A stretch of 64,000 bases of DNA from contig NZ_CP012268.1 of NCBI RefSeq assembly GCF_001277195.1, positions 3,162,001 through 3,226,000 on the forward strand, written 5' to 3'. Origin of the DNA: Cronobacter muytjensii ATCC 51329 (GTDB lineage: Bacteria > Pseudomonadota > Gammaproteobacteria > Enterobacterales > Enterobacteriaceae). Below, one piece after another: positions 1 through 9,230 of this stretch. The notes beneath the pieces were generated by a model. The model worked only from the letters and a program-made list of their open reading frames with translations. It searched no databases and was not told where the DNA came from. Position 1 is the stretch's first letter. The number at the start of each line of letters is the position of its first letter. Both the position numbers and the translations under genes were made by a program.

Positions 1-1
1 C

Positions 2-2437
2 GGTTTCGGCGAAACGCCGGATACCGCGCTGGTGGCCGTTGGCGGGTACGGGCGCGGCGAGCTGCACCCGCTTTCGGATATCGATCTGCTTATCCTGAGC
101 CGCAAGCGTCTGTCTGACGCGCAGGCGCAAAAGGTGGGCGAACTGCTGACACTCCTGTGGGACGTCAAGCTTGAGGTCGGCCACAGCGTGCGCACCCTTG
201 AAGAGTGCCTGCTGGAAGGGTTATCTGATCTCACTGTCGCCACCAACCTGATTGAATCACGCCTGCTCATTGGCGACGTGGCGCTGTTTCTTGAACTGCA
301 AAAGCACATTTTCAGCGACGGCTTCTGGCCTTCCGAGAAATTTTTCGCGGCGAAGGTAGAGGAACAGAACGAGCGCCACCAGCGCTATCACGGCACCAGC
401 TACAATCTCGAACCGGATATTAAAAGCAGCCCCGGCGGCCTGCGCGACATCCACACCCTGCAATGGGTGGCGCGCCGTCACTTTGGGGCTACGTCATTGC
501 GGGAAATGGTCGGCTTCGGCTTTCTGACCGAAGCGGAGCGTAACGAGCTCGACGAATGCCAGCACCTGCTCTGGCGCATCCGCTTCGCGCTCCATCTGGA
601 GCTCAACCGCTACGATAACCGTCTGCTCTTCGACCGCCAGCTTAGCGTGGCCCAGCGTCTGCGTTACGAAGGCGAAGGCAACGAGCCGGTCGAGCATATG
701 ATGAAGGATTTTTACCGCGTCACGCGCCGCGTCGGCGAGCTCAACCAGATGCTGCTGCAACTGTTCGATGAAGCGATCCTCGCCCTGACGACCGACGAAA
801 AACCGCGGGTACTGGATGATGACTTCCAGCTGCGCGGCTCACTTATCGACCTGCGCGATGAAACGCTCTTTATTCGCGAGCCGCAGGCGATTCTGCGCAT
901 GTTTTATATGATGGTGCGCAACCGGGATATCACCGGCATTTATTCCACCACGCTGCGCCACCTGCGTCACGCACGCCGCCATCTTAAACAGCCGCTGTGC
1001 TACATCCCCGAGGCCCGGTCGCTATTTCTGGCGATGCTGCGCCACCCCGGCGCGGTCAGCCGCGGCCTGCTGCCGATGCACCGCCACAGCGTGCTGTGGG
1101 CCTATATGCCGCAGTGGTCGCATATTGTCGGGCAGATGCAGTTCGACCTCTTCCACGCCTACACGGTGGATGAACACACCATTCGCGTGTTGCTGAAGCT
1201 GGAGAGCTTCGCCAAAGAAGAGACCCGCCCGAAACATCCGCTCTGCGTGGAGCTCTGGCCGCGCCTGTCGCACCCTGAGTTGATTCTTATCGCCGCGCTG
1301 TTTCACGATATCGCCAAAGGACGCGGCGGCGACCACTCGGTGCTGGGCGCGCAGGACATTCTGAAATTCGCCGAACTGCACGGCCTGAACTCGCGCGAAA
1401 CGCAACTGGTCGCCTGGCTGGTGCGTCATCATCTGCTGATGTCCGTCACCGCGCAGCGCCGCGACATTCAGGATCCGGAAGTCATTAAACAGTTCGCCGA
1501 GGAAGTGCAGACGGAGAACCGGCTGCGTTATCTGATCTGCCTGACGGTGGCGGATATCTGCGCCACCAACGAAACGCTCTGGAACAGCTGGAAGCAAAGC
1601 CTGCTGCGCGAGCTCTACTTCGCCACCGAGAAACAGCTGCGCCGCGGTATGCAAAGCACGCCCGATATGCGCGAGCGGGTGCGTCACCATCAGTTGCAGG
1701 CGCTCGCGCTGTTGCGGATGGAAAACATCGACGAAGAAGCGCTGCACCATATCTGGGGACGCTGTCGCGCCAACTACTTCGTGCGTCACAGCCCGAATCA
1801 ACTCGCCTGGCACGCGCGCCATCTCCTCCGACACGATCTCAGCCAGCCGCTGATCCTGCTAAGCCCGCAGGCGACACGCGGCGGCACCGAGATCTTCATC
1901 TGGAGCCCGGACCGCCCTTACCTGTTCGCCGCAGTCTGCGCCGAGCTAGACCGACGCAACCTGAGCGTCCACGACGCGCAGATCTTCACCACCCGCGACG
2001 ACATGGCGATGGATACCTTTATTGTGCTGGAGCCGGACGGCAGCCCGCTCTCGGCCGACCGTCACGAGGCGATTCGCCACGGGCTCGAACAGGCCATCAC
2101 ACAGCGCACCTGGCAACCGCCGCAGCCGCGACGCCAGCCCGCTAAGTTGCGTCACTTTACGGTAGATACCGAGGTCAATTTCCTGCCGACCCACACGGAA
2201 AGAAAGTCGTTTCTGGAGCTTATCGCGCTCGATCAGCCAGGGCTTCTGGCGCGCGTCGGCCAGGTCTTCGCCGACCTCGGTATTTCGCTTCATGGCGCCC
2301 GAATCAGCACTATCGGCGAGCGAGTAGAAGATTTATTTATAATCGCGACAGCGGACCGGCGTGGGCTTAATAATCTGCTCCAGCAGGAGGTGAGACAACG
2401 GTTGACAGAGGCCCTCAATCCAAACGATAAAGTGTAG
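2..2437 (+). CDS. glnD: Bifunctional uridylyltransferase/uridylyl-removing enzyme GlnD, 5'-truncated by window edge
   Basis: GlnD adds and removes UMP on the PII proteins GlnB and GlnK in response to glutamine, so it is the primary nitrogen sensor. The frame is open from base 2 and gives about 811 residues; the K-12 protein has 890, so roughly 80 N-terminal residues lie outside the window. The nucleotidyltransferase motif GGYGRGE...SDIDLL is at the very start. A central HD domain carries FHDIAKGRGGDHS. Two C-terminal ACT domains follow, the last around LIALDQPGLLARVG. An internal GTG at 32 is not the start, because conserved sequence continues upstream of it. dapD follows after 42 bases. Identification rests on near-complete similarity to the remembered K-12 protein. 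Confidence 0.97.
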   Translation, partial: GFGETPDTALVAVGGYGRGELHPLSDIDLLILSRKRLSDAQAQKVGELLTLLWDVKLEVGHSVRTLEECLLEGLSDLTVATNLIESRLLIGDVALFLELQKHIFSDGFWPSEKFFAAKVEEQNERHQRYHGTSYNLEPDIKSSPGGLRDIHTLQWVARRHFGATSLREMVGFGFLTEAERNELDECQHLLWRIRFALHLELNRYDNRLLFDRQLSVAQRLRYEGEGNEPVEHMMKDFYRVTRRVGELNQMLLQLFDEAILALTTDEKPRVLDDDFQLRGSLIDLRDETLFIREPQAILRMFYMMVRNRDITGIYSTTLRHLRHARRHLKQPLCYIPEARSLFLAMLRHPGAVSRGLLPMHRHSVLWAYMPQWSHIVGQMQFDLFHAYTVDEHTIRVLLKLESFAKEETRPKHPLCVELWPRLSHPELILIAALFHDIAKGRGGDHSVLGAQDILKFAELHGLNSRETQLVAWLVRHHLLMSVTAQRRDIQDPEVIKQFAEEVQTENRLRYLICLTVADICATNETLWNSWKQSLLRELYFATEKQLRRGMQSTPDMRERVRHHQLQALALLRMENIDEEALHHIWGRCRANYFVRHSPNQLAWHARHLLRHDLSQPLILLSPQATRGGTEIFIWSPDRPYLFAAVCAELDRRNLSVHDAQIFTTRDDMAMDTFIVLEPDGSPLSADRHEAIRHGLEQAITQRTWQPPQPRRQPAKLRHFTVDTEVNFLPTHTERKSFLELIALDQPGLLARVGQVFADLGISLHGARISTIGERVEDLFIIATADRRGLNNLLQQEVRQRLTEALNPNDKV

Positions 2438-2479
2438 TGAATTTTTAATACCCAAAAGTTATCAGGAAAGAAGCTAATT

Positions 2480-3304
2480 ATGCAGCAGCTACAGAACGTT
2501 ATTGAATCCGCTTTCGAGCGCCGCGCCGATATCACTCCGGCGAACGTCGATGCCGTCACCCGCGAGGCGGTTAACCAGGTTATCGCCCTGCTGGATAGCG
2601 GCGAACTGCGCGTCGCAGAGAAGATCAACGGCGAGTGGATCACCCACCAGTGGCTGAAAAAAGCGGTGCTGCTCTCCTTTCGCATTAACGACAATCAGGT
2701 TATCGAAGGCGCCGAAAGCCGCTACTTCGATAAAGTGCCGATGAAATTCGCCCACTACGACGAAGCGCGTTTCCAGAAAGAAGGCTTCCGCGTGGTGCCG
2801 CCGGCAGCCGTCCGTCAGGGCGCGTTTATCGCCCGCAACACGGTGCTGATGCCGTCTTACGTCAACATCGGCGCGTATGTCGACGAAGGCACCATGGTAG
2901 ATACCTGGGCGACCGTCGGCTCCTGCGCGCAGATCGGTAAAAATGTTCACCTCTCCGGCGGCGTCGGCATCGGCGGCGTACTGGAGCCGCTGCAGGCGAA
3001 CCCGACTATCATCGAAGACAACTGCTTTATCGGCGCGCGTTCTGAAGTGGTAGAAGGCGTTATCGTCGAAGAGGGCTCTGTTATCTCTATGGGCGTCTAC
3101 ATCGGCCAGAGCACCAAAATTTATGACCGCGAAACCGGCGAAGTCTTCTATGGCCGCGTACCGGCAGGCTCCGTGGTGGTATCCGGCAACCTGCCGTCGA
3201 AAGACGGTAAATACAGCCTCTACTGCGCGGTGATCGTCAAGAAAGTCGACGCGAAGACCCGCGGCAAGGTGGGCATCAACGAACTGCTGCGTACTATCGA
3301 CTAA
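2480..3304 (+). CDS. dapD: 2,3,4,5-tetrahydropyridine-2,6-dicarboxylate N-succinyltransferase
   Basis: DapD transfers succinyl from succinyl-CoA to tetrahydrodipicolinate in the succinylase branch of lysine and meso-diaminopimelate synthesis in the cytoplasm. The 274-residue product has the family's usual length. The middle and C-terminal half (about residues 105-250) is a left-handed beta-helix of hexapeptide repeats, seen as periodic short hydrophobic units such as IGKNVHLSGGVGIGG and VISMGVYIG. The ATG is preceded by an AGGAAAG ribosome site. It follows glnD on the same strand and ends at a strong intrinsic terminator. Confidence 0.98.
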   Translation: MQQLQNVIESAFERRADITPANVDAVTREAVNQVIALLDSGELRVAEKINGEWITHQWLKKAVLLSFRINDNQVIEGAESRYFDKVPMKFAHYDEARFQKEGFRVVPPAAVRQGAFIARNTVLMPSYVNIGAYVDEGTMVDTWATVGSCAQIGKNVHLSGGVGIGGVLEPLQANPTIIEDNCFIGARSEVVEGVIVEEGSVISMGVYIGQSTKIYDRETGEVFYGRVPAGSVVVSGNLPSKDGKYSLYCAVIVKKVDAKTRGKVGINELLRTID

Positions 3305-3312
3305 GCAGAACG

Positions 3313-3340
3313 AAAAAAGGCGGGCCTGACCCGCCTTTTT
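3313..3340 (+). terminator. Intrinsic terminator after dapD
   Basis: A perfect stem (ggcggg/cccgcc) flanked by six A on the left and five T on the right, with a short loop, begins 8 bases after the dapD stop. Confidence 0.9.
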
Positions 3341-3413
3341 CACATTTGAAGGTGGCGCAAAGGGATCTTTTCGTTAATTATCTAAAGGTTAATATTTCCC
3401 CAGGGGGATCGCT

Positions 3414-3803
3414 ATGTACGACAATCTTAAGAGTCTTGGCATAACCAATCCTGATGAAATCGACCGTTACAGTCTGCGCCAGGAAGCGAACAACGATATC
3501 CTGAAGATCTACTTTCATAAGGATAGAGGCGAGTTCTTCGCCAAAAGCGTGAAGTTTAAATACCCACGCCAGCGCAAAACCGTGGTCGCCGACGGCGTCG
3601 GTCAGGGTTACAAAGAAGTGCAGGAGATTAGCCCTAACCTGCGCTATGTGATAGACGAGCTGGATCAAATCTGCCAGCGCGATCGCACCGAAGTCGATCT
3701 GAAACGCAAAATCCTCGATGACCTGCGCCATCTGGAAAGCGTGGTGGCGAATAAGATTTCTGAGATCGAATCCGATCTCGAAAAGCTTACCCGCAATAAA
3801 TAA
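3414..3803 (+). CDS. yaeH: UPF0325 family protein YaeH
   Basis: This 129-residue protein matches the conserved enterobacterial YaeH (128 residues in K-12) from MYDNLKSLGI onward. Its biochemical function is not known. It is charged, lacks a signal peptide or membrane segment, and ends in a probable helical region (KRKILDDLRHLESVV...). The ATG follows a strong AGGGGGAT ribosome site. In K-12, yaeI lies between yaeH and dapD and cdaR lies on the other side; neither is present here, so yaeH sits directly between dapD and the convergent degP. Confidence 0.93.
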   Translation: MYDNLKSLGITNPDEIDRYSLRQEANNDILKIYFHKDRGEFFAKSVKFKYPRQRKTVVADGVGQGYKEVQEISPNLRYVIDELDQICQRDRTEVDLKRKILDDLRHLESVVANKISEIESDLEKLTRNK

Positions 3804-3830
3804 GCGCATTCTCGCCAGGCATCAGACGTA

Positions 3831-3860
3831 AAAAAGGCCGCATTTGCGGCCTTTTCTTTT
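3831..3860. terminator. Bidirectional terminator between convergent yaeH and degP
   Basis: The stem aaaaaggccgc/gcggcctttt with a short loop has A-rich and T-rich flanks. It can therefore stop transcription from both yaeH (plus) and degP (minus). Confidence 0.88.
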
Positions 3861-3870
3861 CGCTGACCCA

Positions 3871-5298
3871 TTACTGCATCAGCAGGTAGATAGAGCTGTC
3901 GCCGCGCTGGATATTCAGCGCCAGCACAGACGGCTTGCTGTCGAGGATTTTGCGCAGTTCGGCGATATTGTTCACCGGCTGCTGGTTCGCGCCGACGATG
4001 ATATCCCCTTTCTTCAGGCCGATGCGCGCCGCAGGCGAGCCCGCTTTCACGCTGCTGACCATCACGCCTTTATCCTTGCCGCTGCGGTTGCTCATTTCCG
4101 CCCCTTCGATGCCGCTGAAGATAGAAGACGAATCTACCTGCGTCTGGCTGCTTTGCTGCAGTTCCATCTCCACATTCACCGGTTTGCCGTCACGCAGCAG
4201 ACCAAGCGTCAGTTTCGTACCGACCGGCATTGTGCCGACCTGCGCACGCAGCGCCGCGAAGCTGTTAATCGGCTTGCCATTAAGCGAAACAATCACGTCG
4301 CCCGCTTTCACGCCCGCTTTCGCGGCGGAAGAGTTCGCCAGCACCTGGCTTACGAATGCGCCGCGCTGGGCGTCCACTTTCATTGCTTTGGCGAGTTCAG
4401 AGTTCAGTTCGGTGCCCATAATCCCCAGCTCGCCGCGTTTCACCTGGCCATATTCCACCATCTGCGACGTCAGGCTTTTCACCATGTTGCTCGGGATAGC
4501 AAAGCCGATGCCGATGTTGCCGCCGTCCGGCGCCAGAATCGCGGTGTTGATACCGATAAGCTCGCCGTTCAGGTTAACCAGCGCACCGCCGGAGTTCCCA
4601 CGGTTAATCGCCGCGTCGGTCTGGATGAAGTTTTCATAGTTCTCGGCGTTCAGGCCGCTGCGGCCCAGCGCGGAGACGATACCTGAGGTCACGGTTTCAC
4701 CAAGACCAAACGGGTTACCGATAGCGACCGCGTAATCGCCAACGCGCAGGCTGTCAGAATCCGCAAGCTTAATCGCGGTCAGGTTTTTCGGATCCTGAAT
4801 CTGGATAAGCGCAATGTCGGAGCGCGGATCTTTACCCACGATTTTGGCATCCAGCTTGCGACCGTCGCTCAGCTGTACTTTGATGGTGGTGGCGTTATCC
4901 ACCACGTGGTTATTGGTCACCACATAGCCTTTGGCAGCGTCGATAATCACGCCGGAGCCCAGCGCCATGAATTTCTGCTGCTGACCGCCGCCGTCACCAC
5001 CGCCAGGCCCACCCTGACAGAATGGGGAGCTCTGGAACGGCGAGCCTTCCTGGCAGAACGGCGAATCATCGCCGAAGAACTGCTGGAAGTTGCGTGGCAT
5101 ACGCGGCGTATTCACCGTCGTGCTACCTTCAACGTTAATGCTGACAACAGAAGGCATCACTTTTTCCAGCATCGGCGCCAGGCTCGGCATCGCCTGCGAC
5201 GTCACCGCAGACGCCGTCTCAGCGGCGAAGGAAGCCGGGCTTAACGCCAGCCCAAGGCTCAGAGCCAGCGCACTCATTGCTAACGTGGTTTTTTTCAT
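3871..5298 (-). CDS. degP: Periplasmic serine endoprotease/chaperone DegP (HtrA)
   Basis: DegP degrades or refolds misfolded envelope proteins in the periplasm. The 475-residue precursor starts at MKKTTLAMSA; ten upstream in-frame codons are ignored because MKK begins a standard signal peptide, cleaved near ASFA|AET (about residue 25-26). The catalytic triad falls at the K-12 precursor positions: His131 (TNNHVVD), Asp161 (RSDIAL) and Ser236 (GNSGGA). Two PDZ domains follow, around residues 280-370 and 385-470. A sigma-E type promoter lies upstream. dgt lies further upstream on the same strand; cdaR, which flanks degP in K-12, is absent. Confidence 0.98.
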   Translation of the reverse strand: MKKTTLAMSALALSLGLALSPASFAAETASAVTSQAMPSLAPMLEKVMPSVVSINVEGSTTVNTPRMPRNFQQFFGDDSPFCQEGSPFQSSPFCQGGPGGGDGGGQQQKFMALGSGVIIDAAKGYVVTNNHVVDNATTIKVQLSDGRKLDAKIVGKDPRSDIALIQIQDPKNLTAIKLADSDSLRVGDYAVAIGNPFGLGETVTSGIVSALGRSGLNAENYENFIQTDAAINRGNSGGALVNLNGELIGINTAILAPDGGNIGIGFAIPSNMVKSLTSQMVEYGQVKRGELGIMGTELNSELAKAMKVDAQRGAFVSQVLANSSAAKAGVKAGDVIVSLNGKPINSFAALRAQVGTMPVGTKLTLGLLRDGKPVNVEMELQQSSQTQVDSSSIFSGIEGAEMSNRSGKDKGVMVSSVKAGSPAARIGLKKGDIIVGANQQPVNNIAELRKILDSKPSVLALNIQRGDSSIYLLMQ

Positions 5299-5352
5299 CG
5301 TTTCATTCCCAACTAACAAGTAACGCAAATAAATTGCTGTGAAGGTGACTAC

Positions 5353-5380
5353 TCAGAGCGAATTTATAGCGCGAAGTTCC
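5353..5380 (-). promoter_or_regulatory. Sigma-E (RpoE) promoter of degP
   Basis: On the minus strand GGAACTT (5374-5380) is followed after 16 bases by TCTGA (5353-5357). This matches the known sigma-E consensus and closely resembles the K-12 degP promoter. It lies 55 bases upstream of the degP ATG, so envelope stress should induce the gene. Confidence 0.88.
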
Positions 5381-5440
5381 ACCGTTAATTTTCTGAAAAA
5401 AGTAAAAATTTATTGGTCGTCTTTACAAAACGCAGCGGGA

Positions 5441-6955
5441 TTATTCCACCGCCATCAGCCTGCGATATTCATCCCATGCATATAAATCCGTCATCCCGCT
5501 GATATAGTCCTGGATAAGGCGGCAGCGATAATAATATTCCCAGACGGGGAAATCTGCCGCCTGCGGGTGCAGATTATTCACCGCTTCTATATAAGCCAGC
5601 CGATGGCGGGAAGAAAGCTTATGATAAAGGCGCGATTCAATCGGCAGCGCGCGCACGCTCTCTTTTTCCACCAGCTCGCGAAATTGCGCCAGCGTCAGCG
5701 ACAACAGCGGGCGATAAATGTCCAGCAGGCCGCTAATGACCCGATAGCCCTGTAATTCCAGCTGTTCGACGTCAGGATGGTTAAACACATGACGCACCGC
5801 GACATTCTTATAAAGCTCCAGCAGGCGGCTGAACGGGCTGTCATCTTCCAGCAGCGCGTGATTAAAAGAGCCGTCAAATACCGCTTGCAGATTATCAATA
5901 AAGCGCTGGGCGGCGTACGGCGCCAGACGATTTAACGTGTTGACGCGCAGATACATAAAGAACTGATCTTCCGCGCTGTGGTGTAACTGATTCGTGCCCG
6001 ATTTATCCCAGGCGTTTTGCACCACCAGGTTAAAGAGATCGCCCGGCTGATGCTCGCCCCATGCGTCATAAAGATGCTGATATAGCTGCTCGACGCTGAA
6101 AATGCGTTTTTCCACGGCATCTTCAAGATCCGCCACGCAATAGGAAATATCGTCGGCCGCCTCCATAATCCAGGCGAGCGGGAAGCGACTGTAAGCGTCT
6201 AATTGCAATTCTTTACGTAGCCGCGAAATATATTGCGCTTCCGAGAGATAAAAGCCCGGTTTTTTCATCAGATAACTGTGGGTTTCCGGCACCGGGCCGG
6301 TATGCCAGGCCGGACGCGTATATTTAAGAATGCCGCCGACCTGCGCCCAGGTCAGATTCATGCGCAGCAGCGTATGCACCAGACGAATGCCCTGCGCATT
6401 GCCTTCGAACTGGCACAGATCACGACGCACTTTGCGGCGCAGGGCGTTAAGATCTTCTTCCCCTTCCTGCAAACGCAGCGCCTGCACCGCGCAGCGATCC
6501 TGGCTTACCGGCAGATTTTCGGCGTCCGCCGGAAAGAGCCGCTGGCTGAACCAGTCGTTAATCGCCGCCTCGCCGAAATGGCCAAACGGCGGGTTGCCAA
6601 TGTCGTGCATCAGGCACGCCATCTCGACGATACTCTCAAACGGCCCGGTGAGTTCCGCCAGCCCGTAAGCCTCAAGCAGCCCCTGCTCTTTCAGGCGGCT
6701 TAAGACCTCTTTGGCGATATAGCGCCCGACCTGCTGCACCTCAAGGGAGTGCGTCAGACGGGTGCGCACCGCGGCGTTACGCTCAAGCGGGAACACCTGG
6801 GTTTTCTGCTGCAGACGCCGGATCGCGGGCGAGTTAATAATGCGGCCGCGATCGCTTTCAAAGATACGCAGGATCTCGTGTTCGCTCTTTACGCCCTGCG
6901 GCGAGCGATACCGACGATGCCAGTTGATTTTGTTTCGGAAATCGATTTTCTGCAT
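5441..6955 (-). CDS. dgt: Deoxyguanosinetriphosphate triphosphohydrolase
   Basis: Dgt hydrolyses dGTP to deoxyguanosine and tripolyphosphate and affects dNTP pools and mutation rate. The 504-residue product is the enterobacterial long form. HD-domain metal ligands are visible: His69 (RLTHSLEV), then His117-Asp118 (MHDIGNPPFGH), spaced as in the K-12 enzyme. The start MQKIDFRNKINWHRRY is standard. The gene diverges from mtnN across a 94-base gap and lies upstream of degP on the same strand, but degP has its own promoter. Confidence 0.97.
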   Translation of the reverse strand: MQKIDFRNKINWHRRYRSPQGVKSEHEILRIFESDRGRIINSPAIRRLQQKTQVFPLERNAAVRTRLTHSLEVQQVGRYIAKEVLSRLKEQGLLEAYGLAELTGPFESIVEMACLMHDIGNPPFGHFGEAAINDWFSQRLFPADAENLPVSQDRCAVQALRLQEGEEDLNALRRKVRRDLCQFEGNAQGIRLVHTLLRMNLTWAQVGGILKYTRPAWHTGPVPETHSYLMKKPGFYLSEAQYISRLRKELQLDAYSRFPLAWIMEAADDISYCVADLEDAVEKRIFSVEQLYQHLYDAWGEHQPGDLFNLVVQNAWDKSGTNQLHHSAEDQFFMYLRVNTLNRLAPYAAQRFIDNLQAVFDGSFNHALLEDDSPFSRLLELYKNVAVRHVFNHPDVEQLELQGYRVISGLLDIYRPLLSLTLAQFRELVEKESVRALPIESRLYHKLSSRHRLAYIEAVNNLHPQAADFPVWEYYYRCRLIQDYISGMTDLYAWDEYRRLMAVE

Positions 6956-7049
6956 CCGCCCTCCCGGTCTGCGCGCGCACGCGAATTAAATCCTTGCTGT
7001 CTGCCATGATAGACTATGCCTCTGAATCCATCATTTAGCGAGTATCTCT

Positions 7050-7748
7050 ATGAAAGCAGGCATTATTGGCGCAATGGAAGAAGAAGTGACGCTGCTGCGT
7101 GACAAAATCGACAACCGCCAGACCCTGAACATCGCCGGCTGCGAAATTTACACCGGCACCCTCAATGGCGTGGACGTCGCGCTGCTGAAATCGGGCATCG
7201 GTAAAGTTTCCGCCGCGATGGGCGCGACGCTGCTGCTGGAGCACTGCAAGCCTGACGTGATTATCAATACCGGTTCTGCGGGCGGCCTCGCGCCTTCGCT
7301 GAAAGTGGGCGACATCGTGGTGTCTGACGAAGTGCGCTACCACGACGCCGATGTCACCGCGTTCGGCTACGAATATGGCCAGATGGCCGGTTGCCCGGCG
7401 GCGTTCAAAGCCGATGAAAAACTCATCGCGGCGGCGCAGGCGACGATTGAACAACTGAACCTGCACGCGGTGCGCGGGCTGGTGGTGAGCGGCGACGCGT
7501 TCATTAACGGTTCGGTGAATCTCGCGAAAATCCGCCATAACTTCCCGCAGGCGATTGCGGTGGAGATGGAAGCGACCGCCATTGGTCACGTCTGCCACAA
7601 TTTCGGCGTGCCGTTTGTCGTCGTGCGCGCGATTTCTGACGTCGCGGATCAGCAGTCGCACCTGAGCTTTGAAGAGTTCCTCGCGGTGGCCGCGAAGCAG
7701 TCGAGCCTGATGGTGGAGACGCTGCTCACGAGCCTGAACCGTGGCTAA
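7050..7748 (+). CDS. mtnN: 5'-methylthioadenosine/S-adenosylhomocysteine nucleosidase
   Basis: MtnN (Pfs) cleaves adenine from methylthioadenosine, S-adenosylhomocysteine and 5'-deoxyadenosine. It feeds methionine salvage and produces the autoinducer-2 precursor. The 232-residue protein has the conserved N-terminal GIIGAMEEE, whose Glu12 is catalytic in the family, the VEMEATA nucleoside-binding segment and the RAISDVAD loop with the catalytic Asp near 197. The stop codon overlaps the GTG start of btuF by 8 bases, so the two are translationally coupled, as in K-12. Confidence 0.97.
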   Translation: MKAGIIGAMEEEVTLLRDKIDNRQTLNIAGCEIYTGTLNGVDVALLKSGIGKVSAAMGATLLLEHCKPDVIINTGSAGGLAPSLKVGDIVVSDEVRYHDADVTAFGYEYGQMAGCPAAFKADEKLIAAAQATIEQLNLHAVRGLVVSGDAFINGSVNLAKIRHNFPQAIAVEMEATAIGHVCHNFGVPFVVVRAISDVADQQSHLSFEEFLAVAAKQSSLMVETLLTSLNRG

Positions 7749-8541
7749 GCGTTGGCTTAACAGGGCGCTGGTCGCCCTGCTTTTTCTCCCGGCGTGGCTC
7801 TGCGCCGCGCCGCGCGTCATTACGCTCTCCCCCGCCAATACCGAACTCGCCTTTGCCGCCGGCATTACGCCCGTTGCGGTGAGCGCTTATTCCGACTACC
7901 CCGACGCGGCGCGCAAGCTTGAGCAGGTCGCCAACTGGCAGGGCATGAACCTTGAGCGCATCGTCGCCCTGAAGCCCGATCTGCTGGTCGCCTGGCGCGG
8001 CGGCAACCCGGAGCGGCAGGTCAATCAGCTCAAATCGCTCGGCATTAAGGTGCTCTGGCTCGATCCGCAAAATGTCGCGCAGATTGCCGATGCCCTGCGC
8101 GCGCTGGCGCCTTATAGCCCGACGCCCGAAAAGGCGCAGGCGGCAGCGCGCGCGCTCGAACAGCGCTGGCAGACGCTCGCCGCGCGCGCGGCGAGGCTCG
8201 CGAAAAAACGCGTCTTTATCCAGTTCGGTATGCGTCCGCTCTTTACCACCAGCCGGGCATCTGTTCAGAATGAAATTGTCGAGACCTGCGGCGGCGCCAA
8301 TATCTTCGCCGACAGCCCCGTTCCCTGGCCGCAGGTGAGCCGTGAACAGGTGCTGGCCCGCCAGCCGCAGGCCGTGATAATCCCCGGCGACGAGAAAAAT
8401 ATCGCCGCCACGCGGCAGTTCTGGCAGCCTCAGCTCAACGCGCCGGTCATAAGCATTAACGATGACTGGTTTGCGCGCGCGGGCCCGCGTATTATCCTCG
8501 CCGCGAATCAGCTCTGTCAGTCGCTGGCAGAGGTAAAATAA
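7741..8541 (+). CDS. btuF: Vitamin B12 periplasmic binding protein
   Basis: BtuF binds cobalamin in the periplasm and delivers it to the BtuCD ABC transporter. It starts at GTG 7741 inside the end of mtnN, giving MAKRWLNRALVALLF..., a signal peptide cleaved near CAA|PRV. Length (266) equals the K-12 protein. The two-lobe helical-backbone fold of the class III binding proteins is indicated by PRVITLSPANTELAFAAG at the mature N-terminus and PWPQVSREQVLARQPQ in the second lobe. btuC and btuD are not nearby, which is normal for enterics. Confidence 0.95.
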   Translation: MAKRWLNRALVALLFLPAWLCAAPRVITLSPANTELAFAAGITPVAVSAYSDYPDAARKLEQVANWQGMNLERIVALKPDLLVAWRGGNPERQVNQLKSLGIKVLWLDPQNVAQIADALRALAPYSPTPEKAQAAARALEQRWQTLAARAARLAKKRVFIQFGMRPLFTTSRASVQNEIVETCGGANIFADSPVPWPQVSREQVLARQPQAVIIPGDEKNIAATRQFWQPQLNAPVISINDDWFARAGPRIILAANQLCQSLAEVK

Positions 8542-8557
8542 CGAGTCGAGGAACATC

Positions 8558-9178
8558 ATGCTGGTTTACTGGCTGGATATTATTGGCACCGCGGTGTTTG
8601 CCATCTCCGGCGTTTTGCTGGCGGGCAAACTGCGTATGGACCCCTTCGGCGTGCTGGTGCTGGGCGTCGTCACCGCGGTCGGCGGCGGCACGATCCGCGA
8701 TATGGCGCTCGATCACGGCCCGGTGTTCTGGGTAAAAGACCCTACCGATCTGGTGGTGGCGATGGTCACCTGCTTACTGACCATCGCGCTGGTGCGCCAG
8801 CCGCGGCGTCTGCCGAAGTGGATCTTACCGGTGCTGGATGCCGTCGGCCTCGCGGTGTTTGTCGGCATCGGGGTGAATAAAGCGTTTATGGCGGGCACCG
8901 GGCCGCTGGTGGCTATCTGTATGGGTGTCGTGACGGGCGTCGGCGGCGGTATTATTCGCGACGTGCTGGCGCGCGAGATCCCGATGATCCTGCGAACCGA
9001 AATCTACGCCACCGCATGTATCGCAGGCGGCATTGTCCACGCCACCGCGTTTTATACTTTCGCGGTGCCGCTGGAGCAGGCCAGCATGATGGGTATGGCA
9101 GTAACGCTGACGATTCGTCTTGCGGCCATTCGCTGGCACCTGAAGCTGCCCACCTTTGCGCTTGATGAGAAAGCGTAA
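8558..9178 (+). CDS. yadS: TRIC-family inner-membrane cation channel protein YadS
   Basis: The 206-residue polytopic membrane protein has about seven hydrophobic segments. Two copies of the family's glycine-rich motif are visible, AVGGGTIRDM near residue 47 and GVGGGIIRDV near residue 130, the duplicated hallmark of UPF0126/TRIC channels. Bacterial TRIC proteins are trimeric cation channels; the physiological role of YadS is not established. It follows btuF by 16 bases and is probably cotranscribed from mtnN. Confidence 0.93.
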   Translation: MLVYWLDIIGTAVFAISGVLLAGKLRMDPFGVLVLGVVTAVGGGTIRDMALDHGPVFWVKDPTDLVVAMVTCLLTIALVRQPRRLPKWILPVLDAVGLAVFVGIGVNKAFMAGTGPLVAICMGVVTGVGGGIIRDVLAREIPMILRTEIYATACIAGGIVHATAFYTFAVPLEQASMMGMAVTLTIRLAAIRWHLKLPTFALDEKA

Positions 9179-9183
9179 GCCAT

Positions 9184-9216
9184 AAAAAAAGCCGTGTCGC
9201 AAAACACGGCTTTTTT
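9184..9216. terminator. Bidirectional terminator between yadS and erpA
   Basis: The stem gccgtgt/acacggc is flanked by seven A on the left and six T on the right, and lies between convergent yadS (plus) and erpA (minus). Confidence 0.9.
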
Positions 9217-9230
9217 GTTTCAGCAGCCTG

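Noticed and set aside
3844..4686. 280-codon plus-strand frame antisense to degP
   Set aside because: Starts inside the yaeH/degP terminator and mirrors degP codons; no ribosome site or domain.
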